Origin: Paratinospora sagittata
Lineage: Eukaryota > Streptophyta > Magnoliopsida > Ranunculales > Menispermaceae
DNA: 64,000 bases
Reading direction: 5' to 3'
NCBI GenBank assembly: GCA_035771175.1
Contig: CM069598.1
Coordinates: forward strand, 2,471,931 to 2,535,930
The notes beneath the pieces are model-generated. The model did no database searches and was not told where the DNA came from. It saw only the letters and a program-made list of their open reading frames with translations. Within the stretch, counting starts at the first letter, position 1; each line of letters opens with the position of its first letter. A program made the position numbers and the translations under genes. This document shows positions 46,500 to 59,583 of the stretch, piece after piece.

Positions 46500-46744
46500 A
46501 GTTGGCTTATTATTCAAGATTCTTCAATATGTTGTCTGATTGTGTCTACTCTTGTTCTTGCTTTATTTTGTTGGCTCTCTTTTCTCTTTTCCTAGCTAGC
46601 TGCCTAGCTATTAAGTCTTGACAGTTGTTTTCCTTTCTGCTATGAGGACTTTATCTAGTAACAGTGATATGTGCATGCTTGCAAAATGTAAATATATACA
46701 TAATAATTGTCTTTCTTTTGTTTTCTTTTTCTCTCTTCTCTTCT

Positions 46745-46915
46745 TTTTTTTTTTTTTTTTTTTTGTGAAATAATTCAATAGAATTATTTGTAATTTAAAT
46801 GTTGAATAGGACTACAACAAACCCTTGAAAGGAATACAATAACTCTTTACCTTACATGAGGCAGAGATCTCATATAAGGGACGTAGACGGTTAACCAAGT
46901 GAGCTATTTTTTTTA
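46745..46915 (-). mobile_element. tRNA-derived SINE downstream of RAB2
   Basis: On the minus strand the head reads AATAGCTCACTTGGTTAACC, with a clear pol III A-box TAGCTCACTTGG. A weak B-box region (GAGATCTCTGCCTC) follows 30-35 bases later. The poly(A) end is the T-run at 46745-46764. It lies 250 bases after the RAB2 stop codon, so it may fall in or near the 3' UTR. Confidence 0.6.
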
Positions 46916-47589
46916 ATTATCATTTAAGTCAAAGCATGTGGGGAAAATAGTTTAATTTAGAATTTATGAGTTAAATCAACGGTTTAAAATTGCTTTGGTT
47001 CTTAATGTGACTAAATTTTTTCTATTTTGTATAATTAGTTAGATTTCTAATAATAATATAATTTAGACCTTATGAATCAAAAGTTAATGCTTGAAATTGT
47101 TTTATTTTAACTATTATTTTATTGTGTTGACATTAAAATGATTTTAAAAAATATATATATTAGATAGAATTTGATAATTTTACTTAACTTCTACTTCTAT
47201 TTTAAAATCAATATTTAATTATAGTAAACATTTAAGCTCTATTAAAATAAACAATGTTTTTTTTAATTCTTGTTGAGGTTATACTTTTATTTCAATTAAA
47301 GGTCAAAAATAATTAAAAAATTATTTAAAAAAAAAATTTAACCCTTTATTTATTTTTTATAGGTTGTAAATATCAGTCGCATTGTGCGAAAAACTATTTC
47401 AAGCATTAATTTTATAATTTATAGGTTCTAAATTAAACTAATTTTTGAAATCTAAAATAGCCACATTGTTTTAGCAAAAAACAAAACAATATTCAAGCTT
47501 TGATTTTGATTCATAAGTTCTGAATATATGCTTTGAAATCTATGCTTCATTTGATATTAGAGGCACCGCTCATTGATATTGGAATACTT

Positions 47590-48790
47590 TGGTATTATAT
47601 GGCTTTTTTATAGAAGGCTCTTCACTTGCTGGAGAAAGTGCTTGAAGAAAGTAAATTTAGAAGCTGCGGGCGCCTGTCTCCCTGTTAATTTTATCTATGT
47701 TTCTCTGTTAAAGGAAGGTTAAGCTGGAGAGAGCTGAGCTGTAATATATTATTGTTCCTGCTAGCTGCTGATGAAGGAGATGGTGTTGCATGGAATTAAA
47801 GTCTTCTTCTCTCTCTCTCAACTACCTAGCTTAATCAAGGTTCAAGATTATTTTACTGTTGCTGTTGTTTAATTGTAGCTTGCTTGCTTGGGCATGGAAT
47901 GATTGCATGGATCAGGAATGCACATTGGTGGATGATCTCATCTTTGATGGACACTTGCCAAAGATTACCAGTAGAATTCATGAATCCTTTTTTTTTTTTT
48001 TTTTCCTTAGAAATTATATTAATAAATATAGTCATCCTATGATGAACTATTGTGGGACAAATTTCTTTTATGTTTCGTTTAGTTGTGAGAATTGGTTTGT
48101 ATGAGTTGTTGGGATTTATCGTTTGATCTTTATTGCCATCTTCTATAAAGACTATAACAAATTACAAAGATCAAAATTATTGTTCTATGACCGTTCTATA
48201 TTCAGTCTTTTCACTAGTAGTTGCTTTTGAACCAATGATCCAGAATACATACAATCGGGTGAGTTCTTCATTCAGCACTGATGCCACCACCTGAGCATAA
48301 TTTTGAAATCTTTCTTCATTTGCTAGCTATTAGCAGCACTCATTTCATTGATTTTTGTAATTCTTTGGGAGGGCTTTTCATTGGCCCTTCACTTGCTGGA
48401 GGAAGTGCTTGAAGAAAAAAGTATTCAGAAGCTGGGTGGTCTCTTTGATGGCCACTAGCCAAAGTGTACCAGTTAGTTCATGAATTATATATATATTAAA
48501 GGAAATAAGTCATGAATCTACAATGATCCTATGATGAACTTTTATTAGATTAATTTCTTTTATATTTCTTTCAGTTGTGAGATCTGTTTTCTATGAGTTG
48601 TGTAATTCACTCTGCAGGCTGGCCTGTTACCAATATATTATTTGCATTGTTGAATATTTATCTGTTTTATTGGGAAGTATGATTTAATCTTTGTTTACTT
48701 CTCATGATCTAATCTTTGTTTCCATTTTTCTACACTAAAATACAAAGATCAAAATAATTATTTGTAGGACAACAAAAACCAAGAAAGCAT
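47590..48790. repeat. Diverged direct duplication of about 500 bases
   Basis: Two colinear blocks, about 47612-48180 and 48375-48765, share ordered segments: TTCACTTGCTGGAGAAAGTG / TTCACTTGCTGGAGGAAGTG, GCTTGAAGAAA, TTTGATGGACACTTGCCAAAG / TTTGATGGCCACTAGCCAAAG, TTCATGAAT, ATCCTATGATGAACT, TTTCTTTTATGTTTC / TTTCTTTTATATTTC, AGTTGTGAGA, TATGAGTTGT and ACAAAGATCAAAAT. No coding frame spans the blocks. Confidence 0.7.
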
Positions 48791-49044
48791 GATATATAAT
48801 AATTGAAAACTTTAAGCTTAGTAGGCATGCACTCTGTCTTGTATGGTCAGAGGATATTCTACCTATTGTAAGTGATATTGTTCTTTGAGAAGGTACCTCC
48901 TCTCTTTTTTCTTGAACCAAATGATCTTACTTTCAAAAAAGGATTTGAGAAACCAAATATTTTATCACAAAAATAAAATAAAATGAGAAATTATAGTGTT
49001 GGTTATCAAGTATTATATTTAAAATAAGTTTTTATAGTCCTCAA

Positions 49045-49195
49045 AGGTGGACTTAGCTGATTTAGTGACCATATGACTATGGTGAAAACCAAGGTTTGAA
49101 TTATACTTGTGACTTTTGGTAAGGTAGGCATCTAATGTGTCCCCTGCCTGAATATGAGTCAACCCCTCCAAATATCTATTTTTTGAAAAAAAAAT
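49045..49195 (+). mobile_element. Probable degenerate SINE
   Basis: GGACTTAGCTGATTTAGTGA (A-box-like TAGCTGATTTAG) is followed about 40 bases later by AAGGTTTGAATTAT (B-box-like). An A-rich end lies at about 49180-49195. Weak because both boxes carry mismatches. Confidence 0.4.
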
Positions 49196-49210
49196 AAAAT
49201 ATGCCCTTTA

Positions 49211-49507
49211 AAAATAGGACTTTAAGGGCTCGTTTAGTGCACAAGATTAGACGAGATAGAAGTTTTTTTAGTCTCAAGCCTATGTTTGGCTACCGATCAA
49301 GATAAGATAAAAAATAATATCATTCTCATTTTTATTCCATTGTAATCGGATAAATAATGATGATCACGATGGGGAAATTATTTTTATCTCATTTTAATGG
49401 GTTTTACATATATATATATATATATATATATTTCAATTGTTTAGTCCTATCTAATCAAATTCAATCTCATAAAAATAATTTTATCCTATTTCGTGCACGG
49501 TACTAAA
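49211..49507. repeat. Candidate MITE with GGGCTCGTTTAGT-type end
   Basis: The left end GGGCTCGTTTAGTGCACAAG and the right end, read on the minus strand as TTTAGTACCGTGCACGAAAT, are imperfect inverses. The interior is AT-rich with a (AT)n run at 49409-49431. About 300 bases, non-coding. Confidence 0.4.
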
Positions 49508-49844
49508 GAACTAGAAAAAAAAAAAAAGGTAAAGGTAGCAAATGCTACATCATTATTGATTATTTTTTTTCTAACGTTAAAAATTAAAATTGCTGTAAAA
49601 TGAAAGAAGAAACTATAAATTAACAAACAAAAGAGACAAACTTAAAACAAGAAATAAAAAAGAGCAATTTAATTTTAATTGATCTAGACTCGTGTACATT
49701 ATTTATAGTACAAACGCCTTTTAGACTCTTGGTTATAACGGAAGGTTAAATTGTACTTACACGGTATACATAAATTAATGATTACAAAATTAATTTGATT
49801 AGTTATAAAACTGTTTTACATTGTTACGAAGTAATTTTAACAAA

Positions 49845-49972
49845 TAAGTGGTAGCTTAGTTGATTGAAGAATTGAGTATAAGTGAGATTAAAGTCTAAAT
49901 TTTGAATTTGAGTTCGAACGTATTCTTCTATAATGTCTGAGTCTGAAAGAATTAGTCTCGCTTAAAAAAAAA
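49845..49972 (+). mobile_element. tRNA-derived SINE (A-box, B-box, poly-A)
   Basis: GTGGTAGCTTAGTTGATTGA carries the A-box TAGCTTAGTTGA. GAGTTCGAACG about 50 bases later is the B-box, and an A10 tail ends the element near 49972. Non-coding, upstream of GTF2H1. Target duplication not found. Confidence 0.6.
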
Positions 49973-50224
49973 AGAGTACAGGTCTCAAATGTAAAAAAAA
50001 AAGAATTGATAATAAAAAAAAGAAAAAATAATTCTATAAATTTGACATAATGAAGTAACAATCTTATTCAAATATATTAATAACAAAATCAGTTTTATCA
50101 CTTTTTTAGAATCTATTTTTATTATTTTCAAAATATACCATTCTCAAGGAAAGAAAAAAAAATAAAATTGCACAGGCGCCAGTTGATGCTCGTCTTCCGT
50201 CTTTCCCATAAATTGATCTTCAGT

Positions 50225-50436
50225 ACTCTCACTCTCTCTCTCTACTTTCTCCGTTCTCTACTGATCAGAGCAGAGCTACGAAGGCCATTTCCTTAGTTTC
50301 GTTGAATCTCTCCTACCTCTTACATGTAATTTGAATCGAGAGCTTGCACAGATTGGGCACGCGATGGATTTCTGATTCGGGTTTTGATTAATTTTTTTGC
50401 GGCACAAAATCTAGGTTAAGTTAGGTTAGGCAGAGA
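50225..50436 (+). promoter_or_regulatory. GTF2H1 5' leader with CT-rich tract
   Basis: A pyrimidine patch (CTCTCACTCTCTCTCTCTAC at 50228-50247) lies about 190 bases before the start codon. Pyrimidine patches of this kind are common in plant TATA-less housekeeping promoters and leaders. No TATA box is evident. Confidence 0.45.
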
Positions 50437-53400
50437 ATGTCGACACGGCAGGTGGTTATGCGTGCTAGGTATAAGAACACATCCGTCAAGGAACCTGGGG
50501 TTCCAGGAATCGTAATTATGGTAATACCTCAAAACCCTCCTTTACTTCAATTTCTGTTTTTCGGTTCAAGGATTTTCTTAATTACCCGTGTTTTTAACAA
50601 AGAAATTATTTTGAAGAAGGAAATCAGAATCTTTTTTAATCTTTACACATCGAATAGTAATATGAATTTCAGTGTATGCTAGCAAGAAAACTATTATTAT
50701 TATTATTATTATTTTGAAAGGTAAAAGGTAATTGAATTTAAAATGAGAAGTTACAACAGAGCAGAAGGTACATTACAGTCTAATAAAAGGTTCTCCAGAG
50801 GAGTCTCTGAGGAGAATTTCTTTTAAGCTCATTGGAATCTACAATTCAATTCAACTCAACTAAGCTTTTTCCGAACTATATGGACTCTGCTACATGAATC
50901 CGCTTCCTCCACTTCGACATTCAAATTACTAGAATAAGCTCATTGTAATCTGATCATGGTAAATTACCCATTCCTTCTCGAGCAGGGGAACTCTAAATCA
51001 GCACAACGGTCAGCTGCGTCATTAGCCTCTCTCTAGACATGAGAAAGAGACCAGATGGATTGAGGCTTTGCTTAATTGAATATAAACTATTAGTTGTAGA
51101 CATGCTGGATTAACATTAAATGTGTGTCTCTTGTCAGGGATACTCACACAACTGTTGCATTTATTGATACCAGTGGAGTCTATTTTGTTCCCTGTTTCCA
51201 AATTTCTGCTAAGGATGTGTGAGAAATAGTTCCTTTTGTTATGTTTATTATTTATGCGGCATGCATCTATTGATTACGAGATTACCCCACAAAACATTTT
51301 CCATGAAATATTTTCAGTTGTGTATTTCAACTTATTGCTAAGAGTATTGACTACAACAAGTACATTTTTGAAATAAGATTGAAAAAAAAAATTAGAAAAA
51401 AAGGTTCCATAAATTTTTTTTTGGTTAAATATTCTATGCTTTGTTTCATTGATTCCCGATTGAAGATCTTGCTATATGGACGAGCCCTTTAATACCCAGC
51501 ATTTCCTGGTTCCTTCTATTTCATTAATGCATGTTTCAAGTAAAGCATGGGCTCACTTATTGATACAAAAAGGGCTTGGGTATCTCTACGAGTCAACCTA
51601 TGGACATTCTAATCACACACCGATTAGAACTACATATGCCGTTACATAGCTCATTGGTGCCTCTTTCCATCAAAAGGAAATATTGACACCTTGAGAACTA
51701 AGAGAAAGGAAAGTTAAATTTTTAAATGTTGTTTCATTTTGAAACTCACTTTCCTCTAACTCTAAATCCTTTTATTTTATTTGGCACCTTTTTTTCTTAG
51801 TTTTAACCAGGTTGATTTGTTTTGTTACACTATTCAACAATGTTTTATTTCCTAACTTTTTTCCTTTTGTTCCTTGTGGCAGACGGAGGAGAAATTTCTA
51901 TTTACACCTGATGATCCTATGTCGTCTGTGAATCTTAATGTTGACTTCAAATTAATTAAAAGTGTGTATTACTAGAGATTGTTTTTTGTTGGTAGTTATA
52001 ATGTTCTTTTGAAGATGGATTATATTTTTACATCTTTATTCATTTTACAAATGCCCTTGTTATTAAAGGGTGTGTTTGGTACCTAAGAAGATTTTATTTT
52101 GAGAAAATATAATTTTCTTGAGAAAATCTTTGTGAGAAAAATTTCTCATTGTTATTTGATTAGGCATGAAAAAATATTCGATTGCATAACTACGACCTTT
52201 CCAAATTTAGTTGGCAGAGAGATTTTCTTGTGAGAAAATCTTTTCTCCATCTAACTTGAGAAAATTATATAAGTAAATATAGGGGCTGAGAAAATCTTTT
52301 TCCTAGCTCTCTCGCCAACCAATCGCTGACATTTATGATTTTCTCAAGAAAAGACTGATTTTCTCAACATTAATTAATCTTGGTTTCCTATTTATTTGAC
52401 TAGTCTCTCTCTTTTTCTCCCTCCTTCACCCCTATTTGGCTATTACTAGCTTCCAACAATGTTGAAGCTTAACATGAAAAAGCCTTTTTCCTGACTACAT
52501 GGGGTTGGCTACATGAATTCCCTCTTCCACTTTGCTCTATCAAGGGAAAATTTGACATTTAAATTATTATGCTGCAAAATTAAAAAGGGAGTCTTAGAAA
52601 CAACAAATTGCCAGAAGTTTAAAGAGCTTTAGTTCGAAAGTATTGCTCTCAACTGAAAAAATAAAGGATTTCTACTTGCATACAGTTCCACGTATTAATT
52701 GATGATATTTATTTATTACGCTTGAGTTAATGAAAATAACCTAGGGGAAACTAATGAAAATAAATTATTTCATAGAATTAGCATGCTTGAGGTGAAAAAT
52801 ACTTTTGAGAAAAATGAAAATGCAAAGGCTTTAGAACCAGATGCAATTCCTATTGAGGTTTGGAAGAGCCTAGGGGAAATTGGAGTCTTGTGGTTAACGA
52901 AATTGTTTAACAGGATTGTAGCAACTAGGAAAATGCTTGATGATTAGAGGAAAAACATCTTACTACCCATATATAAAAATAAAGGAGATATTCAAAATTG
53001 TGCTAATTATAGAGGAATTAAATTGACGAGTCATACAATGAAATTGTGGGAGAGAGTAATAAAAATAGAGTACGGGCTGAAACTTTAGTGTCAAACAATC
53101 AATTTGGATTTATGCATGGGAGATCAACCATGGAAGTTATTTGTTTATTAAGAAGATTGATGGAGAGGCATAGGGGGAAGAAGAAAGACCTCCATATGGT
53201 CTTTATCGATTTTGAGAAAGCCTATGATAGAGTACCTAGAGAAATAATATGGTGGGTATTAGGGAAAAAAAGTTACAACTAAGTACATTGAATTGATAGA
53301 AGATATGTATGATGGGGCCAAAATCATTGTAAAATCAATAGTAGGTGAAACTAATGAATTTTCAATTATAGTAGGTTTACACAAAGGGTCTGTTATAAGC

Positions 53401-56400
53401 CCCTACCTTTTTACACTAGTTATGGATGAATTAACTGAAGTCACTAAACATATTTAAGAATATTCCATGGTCTATTTGCTGCTGATATAGTTTTATTGAT
53501 GAAACTGCATTTAAAGTAAATGCTATGCTAGAGGTCTGGAGAGAGGCTCTAGAATCTAAAGGGGTCTAGATTAATTGGAATCAGACTGGTTATGTTAAAT
53601 GTAATTTTAGTGGGAGTTGAAATACAAATGAAGTGATAGTGAAGATTGCAAGTCAAGAGATACCAAGGAGGGAAATTTTTAGGTATTTAGGATCTATTAT
53701 ACATAAATAAGAAGAAATAGGTGAGGATGTGAACCATACAGTTAAAGCAAGTGGATCAAGTAGAGGAGTGCTTCTAGAGTATTATATGATAGGCGCATCC
53801 CTTTGAAGTTAAAGGGAAATTTAATAGAGTTGCTATTAGGCCAACCGCGCTATATGGCACAACATGTTGGGCAATTAAGAAAACAACATGTTAACAAACT
53901 AAGCATAACATAAATGCGAATGCTAAGATGGATATGTGTTAAAACTTCAAAATATAAAATTAGAAATGAGCATATTCAGGAAATGGTAGGAGTAGCACCA
54001 ATTGATGATAAAATGAGAGAGAACTGATTAAGGTAGTTGGACACATACAATGTAGGTTCTTTGGAAGTTAGGAAGCATGACCTATAAACATTAGATGATA
54101 ACAATAGAGGTAGAGATAGATCTAGAATAACATAGATAGAGATAATTAAAAAAGATCTATCTTTTTTGTAATTTGAATGCCGACTTAGCCCTCCGTAGAG
54201 TGGAGTAGAGGAAGCGGATTCATGTAGTCAACCACATGTAGTTGGGAAAAAGCTTAGTTTAGTTGAATATTTAATTATTATGTTGCAACTGTTTTATCTG
54301 TTTAATTTCTATCTCTTACTCTTTTAAAAATCTCCCTTTTTTAGGTCACAAATTTACCAAAGAAGGAAGCCATAAACAAGCGCTTCTTAACCTTACACAA
54401 GATTCTAATGTTAAGGTTTGGTTCAAAACTAATTGCCATGTCATAATCGTTTGAATTATTAGTCTTTTTTTCATACTTTTTTGCAATATAGCATGTTTGA
54501 CTATGTAATATGGGGGCAATAGTAGTTGTACATTAGTACTTATACTTTGTGATTTGTAGACAATAATTCTTGATATAATCTTTTACTTGATTTGTGTATT
54601 GTGAAGGCATTTGTATCTCATGTTAAATGATTTTGTGTTAATTCAGGGTGGAAGTTATATTTTTGAGTTTGACAAGTTCGCTGACCGTGATGTTTGCCGA
54701 GATTTTGTTGGTAGGTATCATTATTGATCTTGACATTCATTTTAATCATAATCATTGCATAATATATTTCCTTGTTTTGATTGACTATGGTTTGTTTTCA
54801 CTTAACAAGCTATTTCTTTAATAAAGATTCAAATCTTATTGCTTTTGGATGATTATTCATAGGCTTTTGTTGACAAAAATATATTTTTTTTCTTTTCTTA
54901 ATCGATCCTTGAATATTTTTTTAACAAAATAGTGATAATCAAAATCCATTTATCAAATTATTGCCTTTCTTTTAGATTATGGATGATATGATTCCATATA
55001 TAATTGAATGACACAACAGGTTGCATGTTGCCAAGAAGAAATAGTTGAGATTAGGTACCTATAGTTAAGAATCAATATTTCAAATTTGCCCTAAACTTCG
55101 GCCCCTTAAAATTCGAAATTAATTAAAGGAAGTTGAATTTGACATGGAGAACTTTTGTAAATATTTGACATTGTAGAGAAGTATAAAAAAGTTCTCTTTA
55201 AAGTTGTAAAGATCTATGTTTCTCTTAGAGATGTTGAAACAAACATAATTATACACTTAAAACTCAATACCATGAAGTATAATGATTTGTTATAAGATTT
55301 GCAATCTCTGTTACTTGATGCATATTCCATGAATAGCAAGCTATTTTATGACTTTTATTCTCAACATACATAGGAGATGTTTTGATTAACTACTCATAGT
55401 TTATAGATCATATGTTTATTTTTGTTTCTAAATTAAATTTTTGTAAATCTTATTTTGATTCTTTCTTTAGTGATTATTTAGTTTCGATCAATTGTAATAA
55501 AATTATATTTTATTCTCACATACTTTTATTCTTTAGGAATATCTTCTAACAAAAGTTGAAGTTAGCATTGATTTGTTTTCTAATGTGTTTATAAAGTAAA
55601 AAATACTAAAGGATTTTTTGAATTCTACAAATTATTTTAATATTTTACCTAACTTCAATTGATTTTTTGTAATAATTCAATTACATTTAATTCATAACTC
55701 GAATGCTGGAAATTGATAAAATAAGATGAATATTTGAAGAATTATGTCAAATTTCATCCCATGCCTTTAGTGACAACGATGATGTATTGTTGGCTTATGT
55801 TGTGATTGCAATTTGCATTTTTGTATCTTTGGAAATGTTGTTGAAACTTAAAAGTCGCAATTACGCTTCTTTCCAATGGTTATGTAACTTTTGTAGTGAA
55901 GATGTCCAATTAGGAAATTTATTTGAAACTGGAAGAAAATTAGGACAAGGTTGTATTGAGCAATGTGACAAAGCTAGGAAATTTTTTTGATATTGATAGT
56001 ACCATAATTCCATAAATATAAGCATCAATTTGGTTCAGGTTCAGTACGTTGATGCGTTGTATACCACATCCTTCCCCATTTTAAAGGTTCATTCCTTTTT
56101 GTTGTTCAAAAAGTATAAGGGAAGTTGATTGGCACTTCTTCTATTTTTCATGGGGATTTGCTTTAATGTGGAGTATGATGTGCAATTTCTGGTTTGCATA
56201 ACATAGACTTGTAGATGTAGTTTGGTCGTCTTAATCTATTTCTCTACTTGTCTTTTTCTTGTGCCAAAAAGTATGTTTTAGTTTTTCAAAATATGTAATA
56301 TCAGTCACCTCATAGGAAGTCTAACCTTCTCCACAGATCTTGGCAACTTAGCAAAATGAGAATAAGCTCAGGGAACTGTGCTAACAAGTGTTATATTCTC

Positions 56401-59400
56401 TAGGAAATAAATAATTCATGCAAGACTAAATATGTAATCTATATTCTAAGAGAAAATGCTATATTTACACGGTATTTGTAATTTTTCATCCTTGGCATTG
56501 TTACACGAGTCAACTGAAAGTGTGTTTACCTGAAGATGTTTGTGCACCTTATGAACAGGTAAGGTACTTGGGAAGCTCCAAGCTATGCAATCATCTACAA
56601 AGAATGCCACAGTAACTTCTGTTCCAGTTCCTGATGAGCAACTTAGTACCACAGAAATGGAATTACGAGTGAAGCTGCTTCGAGAGGACATGTATACTCT
56701 CTAGAATCTTGTCATTATCTTTATTTTACTTTCATTCTGTTCGTCACTTGTAATGCTCATTATTCTTCAAAGGGAAATGCTAATCTAACTACAAAAAAGT
56801 GCAACTTCAAGAGCAACTACACATACATGTCCACTGGATCATTTATTATACACCTTGAGATGTGTAACACATATCCATCCAATGGTTGTACATGTGTAGT
56901 TGCACTTTTTGTAGTTAGATTAATATTTTCCTTCTTCAAAATCTGTAAAATGATTTAAGAAAGAATGGAAAAGATTTTTGACCGTTTAGCCAAAGTCAAT
57001 GGTAATGCATGTTTTGTTAAACCCATTTAATCAACTGCTTAGGTATTTTGAAAACACATATAAATGTGTTGACTAGTGTTATTATTGCACACATTGAGGT
57101 AGGATAGGGTGCACCCCAAAGGCCTTTTACCATAAATTTCGCTTTTATTCCAACAACAAATATATAAGATGTTATCATTATTAATATGACTGGTTGGGAC
57201 TTCTAAAAAAATAATTTTTATTTATAATTTCTATTTTTATTCTAAGTACATTTATTTTAGAACATATATGCCATAGTTCATGTATGATACAGTTTATTTT
57301 GGTGTTTAGGTACTTACATTTAACTTATAATGTTTATTTGTTATTGTTTTGTAACTATGGTAATCACTCACTTCTGTTAATTTTTTCTTGGATCTTTCGA
57401 TTTAAAATAGATGGATAGATATACTGTCACTCTTTTATTTTTTTTAAGTTTTTTTTCATATGCCTTTTTTTTGGTATTTTTGCAGCTTTTTTTTCCTAAG
57501 GCATGGTCCTTTCCTTGCCTAGGTGCTCTAGGCCCCTTGCACCAATGCTTTGTCACCTTAAGTATGTTCTCACCTTTAATTTTGTTCATAATGATACACA
57601 TAGTTTTAAAAATCCATTGAGGCTTGCACCTTAACACTTGCTTTGCCTCAAGGCTATTGAAAACCACCTTAAGGATTAAGCTTTTATGGCACCTTCTCGA
57701 GGCTTATGCCTCGCTGACATGAGGCTGGCACCTCGAGACTTGTTCTTCAAGGCTATGTGAGGCTTAAGCCTCACTAGATGTAACCTTAAGGCTCAACCTG
57801 ACCTATTTTTTCTATTTAGATTTCCTTATATTTCCCAAAACATTTCAATTGATTTGCTAGTTCTTCTTTCTTAAAGTTATAATCTTAATTATTTGGGAGA
57901 GATCTAAGTTCCAAACTCCAAGCCTAAACTCTAAGCCTTTTTTCTATTTACATTTCAAATTTCTTATGAAACACTTCAACTGATATTAGTATAAATGCAT
58001 TAGTTCCTTTTCTTTCTTAAAATTCCAATGTCAATTATTAGAAATCTAAGTTTTGAAACCCAAAGCCTAAGCTTCTCATAGACTACATATATTTTAATAG
58101 TGAACTATTGATGCCAACTGTTTCTATAAGTTTATTGCAAGGAGTGTCATCAAATGTAATTAGAAAGGTCTTTAAAAAGTTCCTAGAGAATGGGAAAACT
58201 AAGAAGTGGAAATACTTATATTGTTGCATTTTATTTTTCGAGTTTCCACTGAGTTCTTTGTTTGATAACATAACTTTTAAAAATCTTGACTTCAATATGT
58301 GCTCACTAAACTTTTAATAATGTTTGCTATAACTGAAACAATTGATATATCAAGTTTGTGTCTTGAATGCTTTGACACTGTTGTAACTTATATGATAAAG
58401 TAAGCACATATGTTTATATTTCATGTTTCTATGGTTATTAATGATATTTGATTTTTTAGAATTAATGTAGAATCTTTTATAAAAAAATGTGAGGTTTACG
58501 CCTCATACCGCCTACGCCTTGCCTCACAAAGGAAGACCACCTTGATTGCACCTTATGAATTTTACAACCTTGATGATACATGCTTTAGTAATACTTGGTA
58601 CAATCTAAGGTGTATTTATGTATTTATTGGCCAGACTTTGTTGGTGAATTGGTTTCTTTTTTCTTTTTTTTTGGACAAGAAACAGAATTTATTGATTAAA
58701 ATTATAATTTGTTACGACCTAAAATGCAAGAAGGAAAAGTAGTCCTTTTGCCATGTCTAAATACAATGCCAAATAGAGTTCCAGTCCCTTAGCCAAATCT
58801 CCCAACCCAAAACCACTTGAAAGCTTGCTTGCACTAACCCATAATGTTGCCAAGAAGAAAGAGTTCTCTCAAACCTCAATCACATCTCTTTCTTCATCAT
58901 GGAAAAGACATGAGTTCCTCTCCTTCCAATTGACCAAATGACTGCAAACACGACCACCCTCCAATAAATTGGTTTCTATCTTCTCTATATTCCTTCTTAG
59001 GCCTGTAGGTGAGTATCAAGGTGGAATTTTGTTTTCAAGAGGTTTGCAAAAGATTCTGAAAAGAAATGGGGGTGAAGATCTAATATATGATATTCTACTA
59101 ACAAACATGTTTCTTGAGGAACTACTGGCTTGCATTTGTCTTTTTGTGGATATTTTTTGTTCTTTAGAAGTATTGCTTTGCTGCCTTGGATTCTTAAATC
59201 TCAATGCTAATTGTGCTCATTAAAAGAAAATTTGAACTCAAGCTCCAGTCATCTTTGTCTTCTGAAGCTTTACGTCCTATCCTGTTAATTGGCTTACTGC
59301 TTTGCTTCTTCATAGTGAGTTGCAGAAACTGCACAAGCAGTTTGTCATTGGTGGTGTTTTGACAGAAGCAGAATTTTGGGCAACAAGAAAGGTCTGTTTC

Positions 59401-59520
59401 CTACCTTGATGTCTTGATTTGAATGTCTGTGCATTATTTAGGGTATTCAAACTTTAAGGTTCTCTATTTTCCATGCGATTTTCAGCTTAGGCTATTCCTT
59501 TTTGTTACCTTTTTCATTCA

Positions 59521-59583
<63 letters not shown>

